Part shown: one piece after another, positions 32,277-40,942 of the stretch
How the letters are laid out: each line of letters opens with the position of its first letter
How positions within the stretch are numbered: position 1 is the stretch's first letter
NCBI GenBank assembly: GCA_036655355.1
Contig: JAVVQG010000002.1
Location: 124,001-188,000, forward strand
Direction of reading: 5' to 3'
Source of the DNA: JAUNSR01 sp036655355
GTDB taxonomy: Bacteria > Bacteroidota > Bacteroidia > Bacteroidales > JAUNSR01
Length of the DNA: 64,000 nucleotides
The notes under the pieces: model-generated
What the model saw: only the letters and a program-made list of their open reading frames with translations
What the model was told of the DNA's origin: nothing
The model's database searches: none
Position numbers and translations under genes: made by a program

Positions 32277-34433
32277 ATGTTCTTATTGGCTCTTTCAGAA
32301 CTCCAGTTTCCCATTGAAAACCCGGTAATCAAATTTCTGATTATCTTATCCATCATCTTATTTGCGCCCATCATCCTCAACAAATTCAGGATCCCTCATA
32401 TTTTGGGACTGATTGTAGCGGGTGCGGTGATCGGCCCCAACGGTTTCAACCTGATCTTGAGAGACAGCAGCATCATTCTTTCGGGAACCGCGGGTCTTCT
32501 TTACATCATGTTCTTGGCGGGTCTTGAGATTGACCTCAACGATTTTAAAAAGAACAGCAGCAAGAGTATTCTTTTCGGGATGTACACTTTCCTCATTCCG
32601 ATGACGCTAGGTGTTTTCAGCGGGATTTACATCCTGAAATTCTCCGTATTGACCTCCGTGCTGCTCGCAAGTATGTTCGCATCGCACACCCTCATCTCCT
32701 ATCCCATCATCGCCAAACTGGGCATCACGCGAAACCGTGCGGTTACTGTCACCGTGGGCGGTACCATGATCACAGACACCCTTGCGCTTCTTGTGCTGGC
32801 CGTGATCGTAGGGATGACGCAGGGAGAAGTGGATTACATCTTCTGGAGCCGTCTGCTCATCTCGATGCTGATTTTCGGAAGCATCATCCTGCTGGGATTC
32901 CCCGTTATCGCTCGTTTCTTCTTCAAGAATTGTTCAGATAGCATCTCACAATACATATTTATCCTATTCATGGTTTTTCTGGGCGCCGTATTGGCGGAAC
33001 TTGCCAGTATCGAAGCGATCATCGGAGCCTTTCTCGCCGGCCTGGCGCTAAACCGCTTTATTCCGCATTCCTCTCCGCTCATGAACCGCATTGAATTCAT
33101 CGGGAATGCCATCTTCATCCCCTTCTTCCTCATCGGAGTGGGAATGTTGGTGGATTACCGCGTCTTCCTGTCGGACGTAAATACGATTTTCGTCGCCTTC
33201 GTCATGACGTGCGTCGCCACCGTCTCAAAATACCTGGCGGCTTATTTCGCACAAAAAAGCTTCGGTTACAACAAAGATGAACGTTCCATCATCTTCGGAT
33301 TAAGCAACGCGCAGGCTGCCGCTACGTTGGCCGCCGTGTTGGTGGGGTTCAACATCATTACAGGCTATACGGAAGAGGGAACACCCATTCGTCTGCTGAA
33401 TGAAAGTGTGCTGAACGGCACCATCATCATGATTTTCATCACCTGCACCATCGCCACGTTCGCAGCGCAGAGAGGAGCCTATAACCTCACCATGAAGGAT
33501 GAATCGCTGCTGGCCGGAGCCACCAAAACAAATTTTGACAAGATCCTCATACCGATCAACAACCCCGACAACGTCGAGGAGCTCATCACCCTGGGGAATG
33601 CCATGAATTACTCCACCAACCCCGATTGCATGTACGTGGCCAATATCATCGATAACACGCGCGAGGAGGAGAAAGAGCTGGCCTTATCAAACAAAATTTT
33701 CGAAAGCGCGAAAAAGTTTGCCGCAGCTACAGATCACCAAATCAATTCCTTGTTGCGATACGACACGAATTCGGCTAACGGCATCCTTGGACTTATCAAA
33801 GAGAATAAAATCAACGACTTGATACTGGGACTCAATACAGAACAGTTCCTAAACAGATCCACCCTGGGAAATCTGGTGGAGAAGGTGATTCAAAGAAGTG
33901 ACGTCAGTTCTTATATCTACAGGGCATATCAACCGCTGGCTACCGTTAAACGCTACATCATTGTGATTCCGGCGAAAGCAGAAGAGGAGCTTGGATTCCT
34001 TTTCTGGCTGAAACGAATCTGGACACTGATCCGCAATACCGGGAGCACCTTGATCGTTTATGCCAACGAAGCTACGATTGAAGCGATGAGTCGTTTTAAT
34101 GAAGACAACCCGATCGGAATCCAGTTCAATACGATGAATTCTTACGATGACCTGCTGATCATCTCGAAAGAGATCCTGAAAGAAGACGGACTGATCTTCG
34201 TTATGAGTCGCAAACACAACATCTCTTATACGGAAAGTATGGAGAAAGTGCCGCATTACATTGATTCTTATTTCAGCAGTCACACGTTCATGTTGCTCTA
34301 TCCGATGCAGCAGAACGCATTTCTGGGTGAAATCAATGAGATTGTGAACACCTCGAATGTAACAACAGTAACGAAGATCGAAGACCTTACGGATTACATT
34401 TTCAAAAGAGTGAAACCCAATAAAAACGAGTAA
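32277..34433 (+). CDS. Kef/CPA2-type cation:proton antiporter with C-terminal USP-like domain
   Basis: A 718-residue integral membrane protein. Residues about 10-410 contain 12 or so hydrophobic helices of the sodium/hydrogen exchanger fold, including LGLIVAGAVIGPNGFN and EAIIGAFLAGLALNR, characteristic of CPA2 antiporters. Residues about 430-718 are soluble and contain universal-stress-like stretches (FDKILIPINNPDNVEELITLG and ILGLIKENKINDLILGLN). There is no RCK/TrkA-N nucleotide-binding domain of the KefB/C kind. It probably exchanges K+ or Na+ for H+, with the cytoplasmic part as regulator. The ion is not known. It is convergent with the polysaccharide locus, 27 bp from the terminal sulfatase gene. 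Confidence 0.88.
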   Translation: MFLLALSELQFPIENPVIKFLIILSIILFAPIILNKFRIPHILGLIVAGAVIGPNGFNLILRDSSIILSGTAGLLYIMFLAGLEIDLNDFKKNSSKSILFGMYTFLIPMTLGVFSGIYILKFSVLTSVLLASMFASHTLISYPIIAKLGITRNRAVTVTVGGTMITDTLALLVLAVIVGMTQGEVDYIFWSRLLISMLIFGSIILLGFPVIARFFFKNCSDSISQYIFILFMVFLGAVLAELASIEAIIGAFLAGLALNRFIPHSSPLMNRIEFIGNAIFIPFFLIGVGMLVDYRVFLSDVNTIFVAFVMTCVATVSKYLAAYFAQKSFGYNKDERSIIFGLSNAQAAATLAAVLVGFNIITGYTEEGTPIRLLNESVLNGTIIMIFITCTIATFAAQRGAYNLTMKDESLLAGATKTNFDKILIPINNPDNVEELITLGNAMNYSTNPDCMYVANIIDNTREEEKELALSNKIFESAKKFAAATDHQINSLLRYDTNSANGILGLIKENKINDLILGLNTEQFLNRSTLGNLVEKVIQRSDVSSYIYRAYQPLATVKRYIIVIPAKAEEELGFLFWLKRIWTLIRNTGSTLIVYANEATIEAMSRFNEDNPIGIQFNTMNSYDDLLIISKEILKEDGLIFVMSRKHNISYTESMEKVPHYIDSYFSSHTFMLLYPMQQNAFLGEINEIVNTSNVTTVTKIEDLTDYIFKRVKPNKNE

Positions 34434-34460
34434 CGGCGATACGGTCCGGTAGGAGAACCT

Positions 34461-36047
34461 TTACACTTCATCCGGCCACGGTGCGGGCTTTCCGGTTGCC
34501 TTGAAAACCGGACGCTGCGCACCCGATGCACGAAGGTATTCGCCCAGATCCGCGGACAGTTTCTGTACCAATGCTCCTTGCGTACCGGCGACATCGTGCT
34601 GTTCTCCGATATCCTCACGGATATTGAACAACTCTTTCTTACCGCTTTTGTAGTAATAAATCAGTTTCCAGTCTCCTTTTCGAACGGTAGCCGTAGCTCC
34701 GATACCGGCTCCGGAAGCCCCCCATTTGTTCGGGAAATTCCAGTAGATAGATCGTGCATCGGCATTTGCCATTTTACGGGCTTCTTTTTTCGAACGTTTC
34801 TCTTTGGATGAAACGCCTTTTCCCTTAATCAGAGATAAAAAGCTTTTACCGTCGACAACCTGCGGTAGCTGTGGATTCTTCACCCCGGCAATCTCCAGGA
34901 TCGTCGGGAAATAATCTTCAATGATCAGGTAATCGTCGCAAGACGTTCCGGGTTTCGCTTTTCCGGGCCACGACACGATCATCGGCTCACGTACCCCACC
35001 TTCGTAGGCGGAACCTTTCCCACTGTTAAGCGGCAGGTTGTGTTTGTCGGGAGTGGCACCGCGTCCGGTTCCGGCCGCACTCAGACCACCATTGTCCGAC
35101 ATGAACATCACCACTGTATTTTCGGTAAGGTTATTCTTATCCAGATAATCCATCAAATCCCCGAGACTCTTGTCCATCCCCTCGATCAGTCCGGCATATG
35201 CCGCTTCCTTCGAATCCATCCCCTTATCGAGGTATTTCTGATGGTAACGCTTGTCGATATCCAGCGGAATGTGTACCGCATAATGGGCCATATACAGGAA
35301 GAAAGGCTTTTGTTTGTTGCGGTCGTTCAAAGCACTGATTGCTTCGCGGGTCAGGGCTTCGGTAACAAAAACATCTGTTCCGTGGTATTTATCCAATCCC
35401 GGAACCGCAAACGGAGAAGAGGGCTTTCCATCTTTTCGGTTCCCGTAATTCTGTTCGCCCAGGTAGCTGGCGAGTCCCCCACCGGCATGTCCCGCGATAT
35501 TCACATCGAATCCGATTTCCGAAGGATTGGCAGCCGGGGTTCCGATCGCCCCGAAATGTGCCTTTCCGCAATGGATGGTGTAATAACCATTATCGTGAAG
35601 AAGTTGAGACAAAGGTTTGGCGTAACAGGTGTTTTCCACACCTGCTTCGGGAGAAAACCCGTTTACGTTCCATTGTGGATATTCCAGTAAATCATCTTTT
35701 GCATCCGTCGATTGGTTCTTTTGCAACGTCCAGTTGGTGACACGATGCCGTGCCGCATTCATACCGGTAAACAGACTGACGCGCGTGGGTGAACTTACAC
35801 TACAGGCATACGCACTTGTAAATTTCACTCCTCTTTGCGCCAGACGTTCCATATTGGGGGTTTCGTACAAACGGTTCAGCGGAGTGGTTTCTTTCCAGAA
35901 AGGAAGAGACGTATCCTGCCACCCCATATCATCCACCAGAAAAAGAACAATATTCGGTCGCCCTTCGTTTTTTGCCGTAGGAGTGGCAAAAAGAGACGCT
36001 CCTGCAGAGAGTAAAGCGGCCGAACCACATAATCTTTTAATCATCAT
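34461..36047 (-). CDS. Exported sulfatase, serine-type (PUL)
   Basis: A 528-residue type I sulfatase with a signal peptide (residues 1-22). The metal site begins VLFLVDDMGW, and the formylglycine motif is SSPTR, with Ser85 as the residue to be oxidised; serine-type sites need an anaerobic radical SAM maturase (anSME), which is not in this window. The usual GMNAARHRV and HCGKAHFG (Lys/His) segments follow. By the operon it should remove sulfate from the same glycan that the fucosidase attacks, in the periplasm or at the surface. The S1 subfamily and the sulfate position cannot be read from the sequence. It is the last gene of the operon, 8 bp after the fucosidase. Confidence 0.9.
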   Translation of the reverse strand: MMIKRLCGSAALLSAGASLFATPTAKNEGRPNIVLFLVDDMGWQDTSLPFWKETTPLNRLYETPNMERLAQRGVKFTSAYACSVSSPTRVSLFTGMNAARHRVTNWTLQKNQSTDAKDDLLEYPQWNVNGFSPEAGVENTCYAKPLSQLLHDNGYYTIHCGKAHFGAIGTPAANPSEIGFDVNIAGHAGGGLASYLGEQNYGNRKDGKPSSPFAVPGLDKYHGTDVFVTEALTREAISALNDRNKQKPFFLYMAHYAVHIPLDIDKRYHQKYLDKGMDSKEAAYAGLIEGMDKSLGDLMDYLDKNNLTENTVVMFMSDNGGLSAAGTGRGATPDKHNLPLNSGKGSAYEGGVREPMIVSWPGKAKPGTSCDDYLIIEDYFPTILEIAGVKNPQLPQVVDGKSFLSLIKGKGVSSKEKRSKKEARKMANADARSIYWNFPNKWGASGAGIGATATVRKGDWKLIYYYKSGKKELFNIREDIGEQHDVAGTQGALVQKLSADLGEYLRASGAQRPVFKATGKPAPWPDEV

Positions 36048-36055
36048 ATTCTTAA

Positions 36056-37456
36056 TTACTTAATTGAATTCTTTGTATTATAAACGCTAAAATTACGGAT
36101 ATCCGGTGTATCTACCGCTTCGGTAACGGTGAGTCGCAATTTATCTGTCGTCACGGGTTCGAAGCGTTCAATGCGTTTATGACCTACCGATTCACCTTGA
36201 GCAACTGTTTTCCATTTGCCGTTCACACGTGCTTCCACCTTGTATTTGCGGATTCGTTCACCATTTGCGATCTGCTCCTGAATGATACACGCATCCACCT
36301 GTTGCGCTTTATCCAGCTGGAGGGATACGCTTTTCCCTTTTGCCTGTTTCTGCTGTAAAGGCGTTCCGAACATCGCGTTAATCTTCTCTCCGAACTCGCG
36401 TAATCGGCGCACATCCCCCTCGGGCATCAAACCGCACGTATCGGGGGTCAGCCCAAGAATCAGCGTGGCATTTCTTCCCACAGACTTACAATACATGTTG
36501 GTCAGCGAATCTACCGATAACACTGCATTCTCATCCCCCGGCTCCCAGAACCATTCGTGTCGCCCGTTTGCTCCTCTTAACGGTGCGTCGGCCATGGCAG
36601 GCACCCAATAATCGCCGTTACTGTCGCCATGTTTAAGCAGATCCAGGTGATTGCGCTGGGTGTCGCTCTGTTTGTGATGCGAATAGGGCTGCGGGAAAGC
36701 AGACCAGCACGGGTAAGACACGGTGCCTGTTTCAGAACCTCCCCAACGGAAATCGGCTCGCTCCACATTGTGGTAGAACAGACACTCCGGCTGCAATTTC
36801 GAAACAATCGGCAATACATCCGGTCCGTCACCTTTCGGATCATCCGCTCCGCCATCAAACCAGATCATAAAAAGGTCGCCGTAGCGACTACACAACTCCG
36901 TCACCATCTGTTCACACATCTTTTTATACCAGTTCTGACGATTCTTTGCGAAACTGCCCTCACCTTGTGCCTTGAAATTATGGATTCCGTAGATAGAGCT
37001 CCAGCGTATGCCGACATAGATGCCCGGCTGAAGTCCGTATTTACGGCATGATTTCACAAAATCATCCACCACATCCCCTTTTCCGTCCCGCCATTTCACC
37101 GATTTAAGGCAATAAGGATTCACATCGCTCTGATAAATGGCGAATCCCGTTTCATGTGTAGCGGTAAGCACGGCGAATTTTGCGCCCGCATCTTTAGCCG
37201 CTTTCACCCATTGATCGGTATCCAGTTTTGTGGGGTTGAATATGTTGTAGTCCGCTACGGGTTCGATGCGGTTGTTTCCCTGGCCGTACTTGATTCCGTC
37301 AAACACATGGAGGTCGTAATGAAACACCACCCCCATCTCAGCTTCATGCCATTTCAACTGATGGGGAGCCGGAACGGGGAAATTATTCTTCGCTGCGGAA
37401 TCCACACCAAACGTAAGCAGCAATGCCGCCAGGGAAGTAAATAAAGTTTTATTCAT
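36056..37456 (-). CDS. Alpha-L-fucosidase, GH29 family
   Basis: A 466-residue exported glycoside hydrolase with an N-terminal signal peptide (MNKTLFTSLAALLLTFGVDS). The GH29 barrel starts with WHEAEMGVVFHYDLHVF, includes LTATHETGFAIY in place of the usual AKHHDGF-type substrate site, and carries the nucleophile Asp201 in FMIWFDGGADD. The C-terminal about 90 residues look like a beta-sandwich (F5/8-type or similar; LRLTVTEAVDTPDIRNFSVY). It should cleave alpha-fucose, with retention, from a glycan imported or bound by the adjacent SusC/D pair. It lies between two sulfatase genes with gaps of 8 and 32 bp. Linkage specificity is unknown. Confidence 0.88.
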   Translation of the reverse strand: MNKTLFTSLAALLLTFGVDSAAKNNFPVPAPHQLKWHEAEMGVVFHYDLHVFDGIKYGQGNNRIEPVADYNIFNPTKLDTDQWVKAAKDAGAKFAVLTATHETGFAIYQSDVNPYCLKSVKWRDGKGDVVDDFVKSCRKYGLQPGIYVGIRWSSIYGIHNFKAQGEGSFAKNRQNWYKKMCEQMVTELCSRYGDLFMIWFDGGADDPKGDGPDVLPIVSKLQPECLFYHNVERADFRWGGSETGTVSYPCWSAFPQPYSHHKQSDTQRNHLDLLKHGDSNGDYWVPAMADAPLRGANGRHEWFWEPGDENAVLSVDSLTNMYCKSVGRNATLILGLTPDTCGLMPEGDVRRLREFGEKINAMFGTPLQQKQAKGKSVSLQLDKAQQVDACIIQEQIANGERIRKYKVEARVNGKWKTVAQGESVGHKRIERFEPVTTDKLRLTVTEAVDTPDIRNFSVYNTKNSIK

Positions 37457-37488
37457 ATATCGGTTTTAGAAAAGTAAATAAGTAATCG

Positions 37489-38937
37489 TTAAAGATAAGA
37501 GGCAAACGGATCGTCGGTTTTCTGAAGGAATTTCTTCAGATCGCGGGTCAGATGTTTTACCAGTTTTGGGTTTTCTCCTGCAATATTGTTCAATTGAGCC
37601 GGATCGTTCACACGGTCGAAAAGCACCCATTCGTCCACCTTCCCTTTTGTAGCGTGAATTGCCAAGGTGTAGCGGCCGGTACGAATTCCGCGGTACCCCG
37701 TTGAATTATCTTTCGGATCGATCTTATAATAAGGTTGTACAATTTCAGGGTTTTTCTTTTTCCCCACGATGTAATCAGCCAGGTTCATGGTCTGCACTTC
37801 GTCCGGAATCTCTTTTTCGAACCCCATCAGTGCCAGCAAAGAGGGGTAAAGGTCAGCATAGGCGAGCATCAAAGAGGTATCTCTACGTGGTTTCAGCTTC
37901 TCCGGGTAGGTGATGATCATCGGCACTTTCATCGCCTCATCGTAATAACGGTCTTTGCCGGCCTCTTCATACGCACCCATACAGATTCCGTGATCGGAAG
38001 TGAACACCAGAACGGTATTCTCAAAAAGTCCCTGTTTCTTTAGTGCGTCCACCACACGCCCAACCTGTTCGTCGACACCGGTCATGCAGGCATAATAATC
38101 GCGTATATTTTTTCTAAAATAATCGCCGTTCTCGGTTCCGGCGGCTGGGATAGCGGGACGGATGGCAGCCAATTTCTCCACATCCAGATCACGATAAAGC
38201 GCTTTGTATCGGTCGGGTACCAAATCATACCCCGTATGCGGCGGGTTCATCGAAATTACCAGTGCGAACGGGTTGTCGTGTTGGCGCAGATCCCCCGATT
38301 CATTACAGATATATTCAATCGCGCGATCCGCCTCGAATTCCGGCCCCCATTGCTCAACGTAATAGAACTCCTCGCGGGAAGCGTCGGCATTCCAATACAT
38401 CGGGCGGAGGTGATAATCGTACGTACCGTATGCGATCCAGAAATCAAATCCGTGTCTACGCTCCTTCGGACACCATTCGTTCCATGCCACGCCGCCCCGG
38501 TTGTTGTAGGTATCCACATAGGGCTGACGGGGTGAATCAAGATGCCATTTCCCCAGATAACCTAAATCGTATCCCCTCTTTCGGAGCACATCCGACCAGC
38601 ATTCCGCCTTTTCATCCATCTCCACCCCATAAGGAGCGGTAGCTGAATTGCAGTTACTCGTCACCCTGTTTTTCATGGGATACATACCGGTCATCAACAT
38701 GGCGCGGGCGGGGGATGAAACGGGATAACCGCTCACGGCTTCGGTAAAAAGCACTCCTTCCGACGCGAGTTTGTCGAGATTCGGTGTGCGCACGGGTTCA
38801 ATCCCCAGACAACCCAGCGCATCCCCTCGCCATTGATCGGCCATAATGAAAACCAAATTCGGAGACTGCGCAAAACCGAAACTGCCGGAGAAGCACAAGG
38901 AGGAAAACAGAAGTGTTTTTTTGTCGATAAGGTTCAT
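37489..38937 (-). CDS. Exported sulfatase, serine-type (PUL)
   Basis: A second type I sulfatase of 482 residues, clearly different from the one at 34461. Signal peptide about residues 1-24. Motifs are VFIMADQWRGDALGCLG (metal Asp), the formylglycine site SSPAR with Ser74 as target, YLGKWHLDS (Lys and His of the active site), and VFTSDHGICMG (metal Asp/His). DQWR-type N-termini are common in choline-sulfatase-like and glycan 6-O- or 3-O-sulfatase subfamilies. The sulfate position is unknown. It follows SusD after 88 bp and precedes the fucosidase by 32 bp. Two unlike sulfatases suggest at least two sulfate linkages in the substrate, which is an inference. Confidence 0.9.
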   Translation of the reverse strand: MNLIDKKTLLFSSLCFSGSFGFAQSPNLVFIMADQWRGDALGCLGIEPVRTPNLDKLASEGVLFTEAVSGYPVSSPARAMLMTGMYPMKNRVTSNCNSATAPYGVEMDEKAECWSDVLRKRGYDLGYLGKWHLDSPRQPYVDTYNNRGGVAWNEWCPKERRHGFDFWIAYGTYDYHLRPMYWNADASREEFYYVEQWGPEFEADRAIEYICNESGDLRQHDNPFALVISMNPPHTGYDLVPDRYKALYRDLDVEKLAAIRPAIPAAGTENGDYFRKNIRDYYACMTGVDEQVGRVVDALKKQGLFENTVLVFTSDHGICMGAYEEAGKDRYYDEAMKVPMIITYPEKLKPRRDTSLMLAYADLYPSLLALMGFEKEIPDEVQTMNLADYIVGKKKNPEIVQPYYKIDPKDNSTGYRGIRTGRYTLAIHATKGKVDEWVLFDRVNDPAQLNNIAGENPKLVKHLTRDLKKFLQKTDDPFASYL

Positions 38938-39025
38938 AGCGTAATAAGCATTAATTTAAAGAAAGGAGGAAGAAGGTAGTTGAAGCCAACTACCTGCATT
39001 CCTCCTGACACAACATATAAAGAAA

Positions 39026-40930
39026 TTATTTCTGAGCACCGGTTCCCGGCTGGATATCCCAACCCGGGTTCTGGTAAATATAGGCTGTACTGATATCCCC
39101 CCCTTTTTCAGGAGTGGACAAACGAATCACATCATAACTTATCGGAGACAAATAATGTGCTTTCATGAAAGTGTATCCTTTGTAGGCTTTGTTATTCGTT
39201 CTAATCTGGTAAGGACGAAGGTATTTGTGACTTTTACGCGATACGTTCGGATCCGCGTCCGTACCTTCCGCTTTGAGTCCGTTATAGAGTTTATAATTCT
39301 CGTCCCACAGATTGAATCCCTCTACATGATACTCTTTCATCATGTCCAGGGCTCGCCAACGGTATAGATCGTCGAGACGCATCCCTTCTGCAATGAATTC
39401 GCTTCTTCTTTCGCGACGGATATTATAAAGCGTGGCATCCACCATAGAGGTTCCGGAATACACTGCCAGGTCGTTTTCAAGATTCAGATTGGTAAAGTTA
39501 ATTGTTTTTTCATAATCTTCACTTACACCCGCTCTTCTTCGCAACGCTTTCCAGTATTCGGCACTTTTGCCGTCGAGTGAACCATTCAGCACATAGTTCG
39601 CCTCAATGTAGTTCAGATACGCTTCTGCTGCACGGAAAATTACGCAACCGGTCCAACTCGGTAATGTGGCACCCATGTTGATATCTTGGTTCAATCCTTT
39701 ACGGATGGCATAGCCGGTAGTTACTTTATTCTCCTGTACGATGGTGATACCCGGTTTTACGAAGTTGATTTTCGGATTGATCGGATCACCGATGATGCTC
39801 ATCGATTCGCGCAAACGCAGGTCACGTTCTGCCACCACATCTTGCAGCTCCACATCTCCCTGATATCCGGATCCTTCGGCATAGATCGGCAAACCGTTTT
39901 TCATCAGGTAAGAATCGACCAATGATTTGGTATAACCGGAATTACCACATCCGTTTCCTTCGGCATAGATGGTTTGCAGATAAGAAACAACATAATGGAA
40001 CACCTTGAGGTCCACATCGTAGCTGCGCCAAAGAAGTACCTCTTTCTTATCGGAGAGATCCACGCTGTTGAACATGCTTGAATAATCTCCGAGTGCAACC
40101 TTATCGGCCACTTCTGATGCCGCCGCCTTGGCCTCGGTAAGAAAATAATTGATTTCCGTATCAAGATTGATCGAGAAGTCTTTGAGATAATCCGCTTTCG
40201 CACCCGGCCATTCCGGACCACCGGGCACGCGGTCTGTACCGGCATGGTATTTCAGCCATGTTCCTTCATAAAGGGCTACGCGCGATTTGAACAACAAAGC
40301 GACATTCTTCGTCAGACGGTTCGTCTGAGGAGCCGTTTCCTTAAGCATCTCGATTGCCTTGTCAAGGTCTGAAAGGATGAAACGTGCCACTTCATTGCGG
40401 GGACGACGCTGGTTTGCGAGAGCCAATTCTGTATAATCGTCCGAAAGGACCTTCTCTACGATTGGAAAATCGCCATACGTTTTCAGGAAGCTGAAATACT
40501 GATATGCTCTGAAGAAATACATCTCTCCGATGTAATGTCTGATATTACTCTCTACACCGCTGATTTTTCCCGCTTCATAACGCGGAAGAACGGTTTCGAA
40601 GAAGTAGTTGCAGTCACGGATGGTATTGAAACTCCATCCTCCGCTCGTACCTACGCGACGCTCGCCGGGAAGGAAATTGTTGTTTTCTACCGAGCTCGCC
40701 TGATTGTCGCTGTTATTATCTGTGCCGAAAACACCGATATTATACGCACCGGGCTGATGCGAAGGGAAAAGTCCGTATTTAGCAGCACCGAAACTAGCCA
40801 GCTCCGCTTCGGAATGCAGGTAATTTTCGCCGGTGACAGACGACAGGGGTTGTCTATCAAGAAAATCATCACATGCCGGCAGCAGAGATACAGCTGCCAG
40901 CGTCAAAATCATTGTTATATGTTTTCTCAT
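39026..40930 (-). CDS. SusD/RagB-family surface glycan-binding lipoprotein
   Basis: A 634-residue SusD-like lipoprotein. The signal peptide ends in a lipobox, SLLPAC with Cys20. The following DDFLDRQPLSSV is the usual SusD start. The C-terminal part has LYRWRALDMM and PIRTN-like QIRTNNKAY segments of the family. It binds the target glycan at the outer face of the outer membrane and works as a lid on its SusC partner, encoded 12 bp upstream. Length is slightly above the average (about 500-600), so it has extra surface loops. The sequence does not show which sugar it binds. Confidence 0.93.
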   Translation of the reverse strand: MRKHITMILTLAAVSLLPACDDFLDRQPLSSVTGENYLHSEAELASFGAAKYGLFPSHQPGAYNIGVFGTDNNSDNQASSVENNNFLPGERRVGTSGGWSFNTIRDCNYFFETVLPRYEAGKISGVESNIRHYIGEMYFFRAYQYFSFLKTYGDFPIVEKVLSDDYTELALANQRRPRNEVARFILSDLDKAIEMLKETAPQTNRLTKNVALLFKSRVALYEGTWLKYHAGTDRVPGGPEWPGAKADYLKDFSINLDTEINYFLTEAKAAASEVADKVALGDYSSMFNSVDLSDKKEVLLWRSYDVDLKVFHYVVSYLQTIYAEGNGCGNSGYTKSLVDSYLMKNGLPIYAEGSGYQGDVELQDVVAERDLRLRESMSIIGDPINPKINFVKPGITIVQENKVTTGYAIRKGLNQDINMGATLPSWTGCVIFRAAEAYLNYIEANYVLNGSLDGKSAEYWKALRRRAGVSEDYEKTINFTNLNLENDLAVYSGTSMVDATLYNIRRERRSEFIAEGMRLDDLYRWRALDMMKEYHVEGFNLWDENYKLYNGLKAEGTDADPNVSRKSHKYLRPYQIRTNNKAYKGYTFMKAHYLSPISYDVIRLSTPEKGGDISTAYIYQNPGWDIQPGTGAQK

Positions 40931-40942
40931 TTTAATTATCGA

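Noticed and set aside
34434..34460. Possible linkage of the Kef-type antiporter with the polysaccharide locus
   Set aside because: The genes converge with a 27-bp gap and have unrelated functions; adjacency only.
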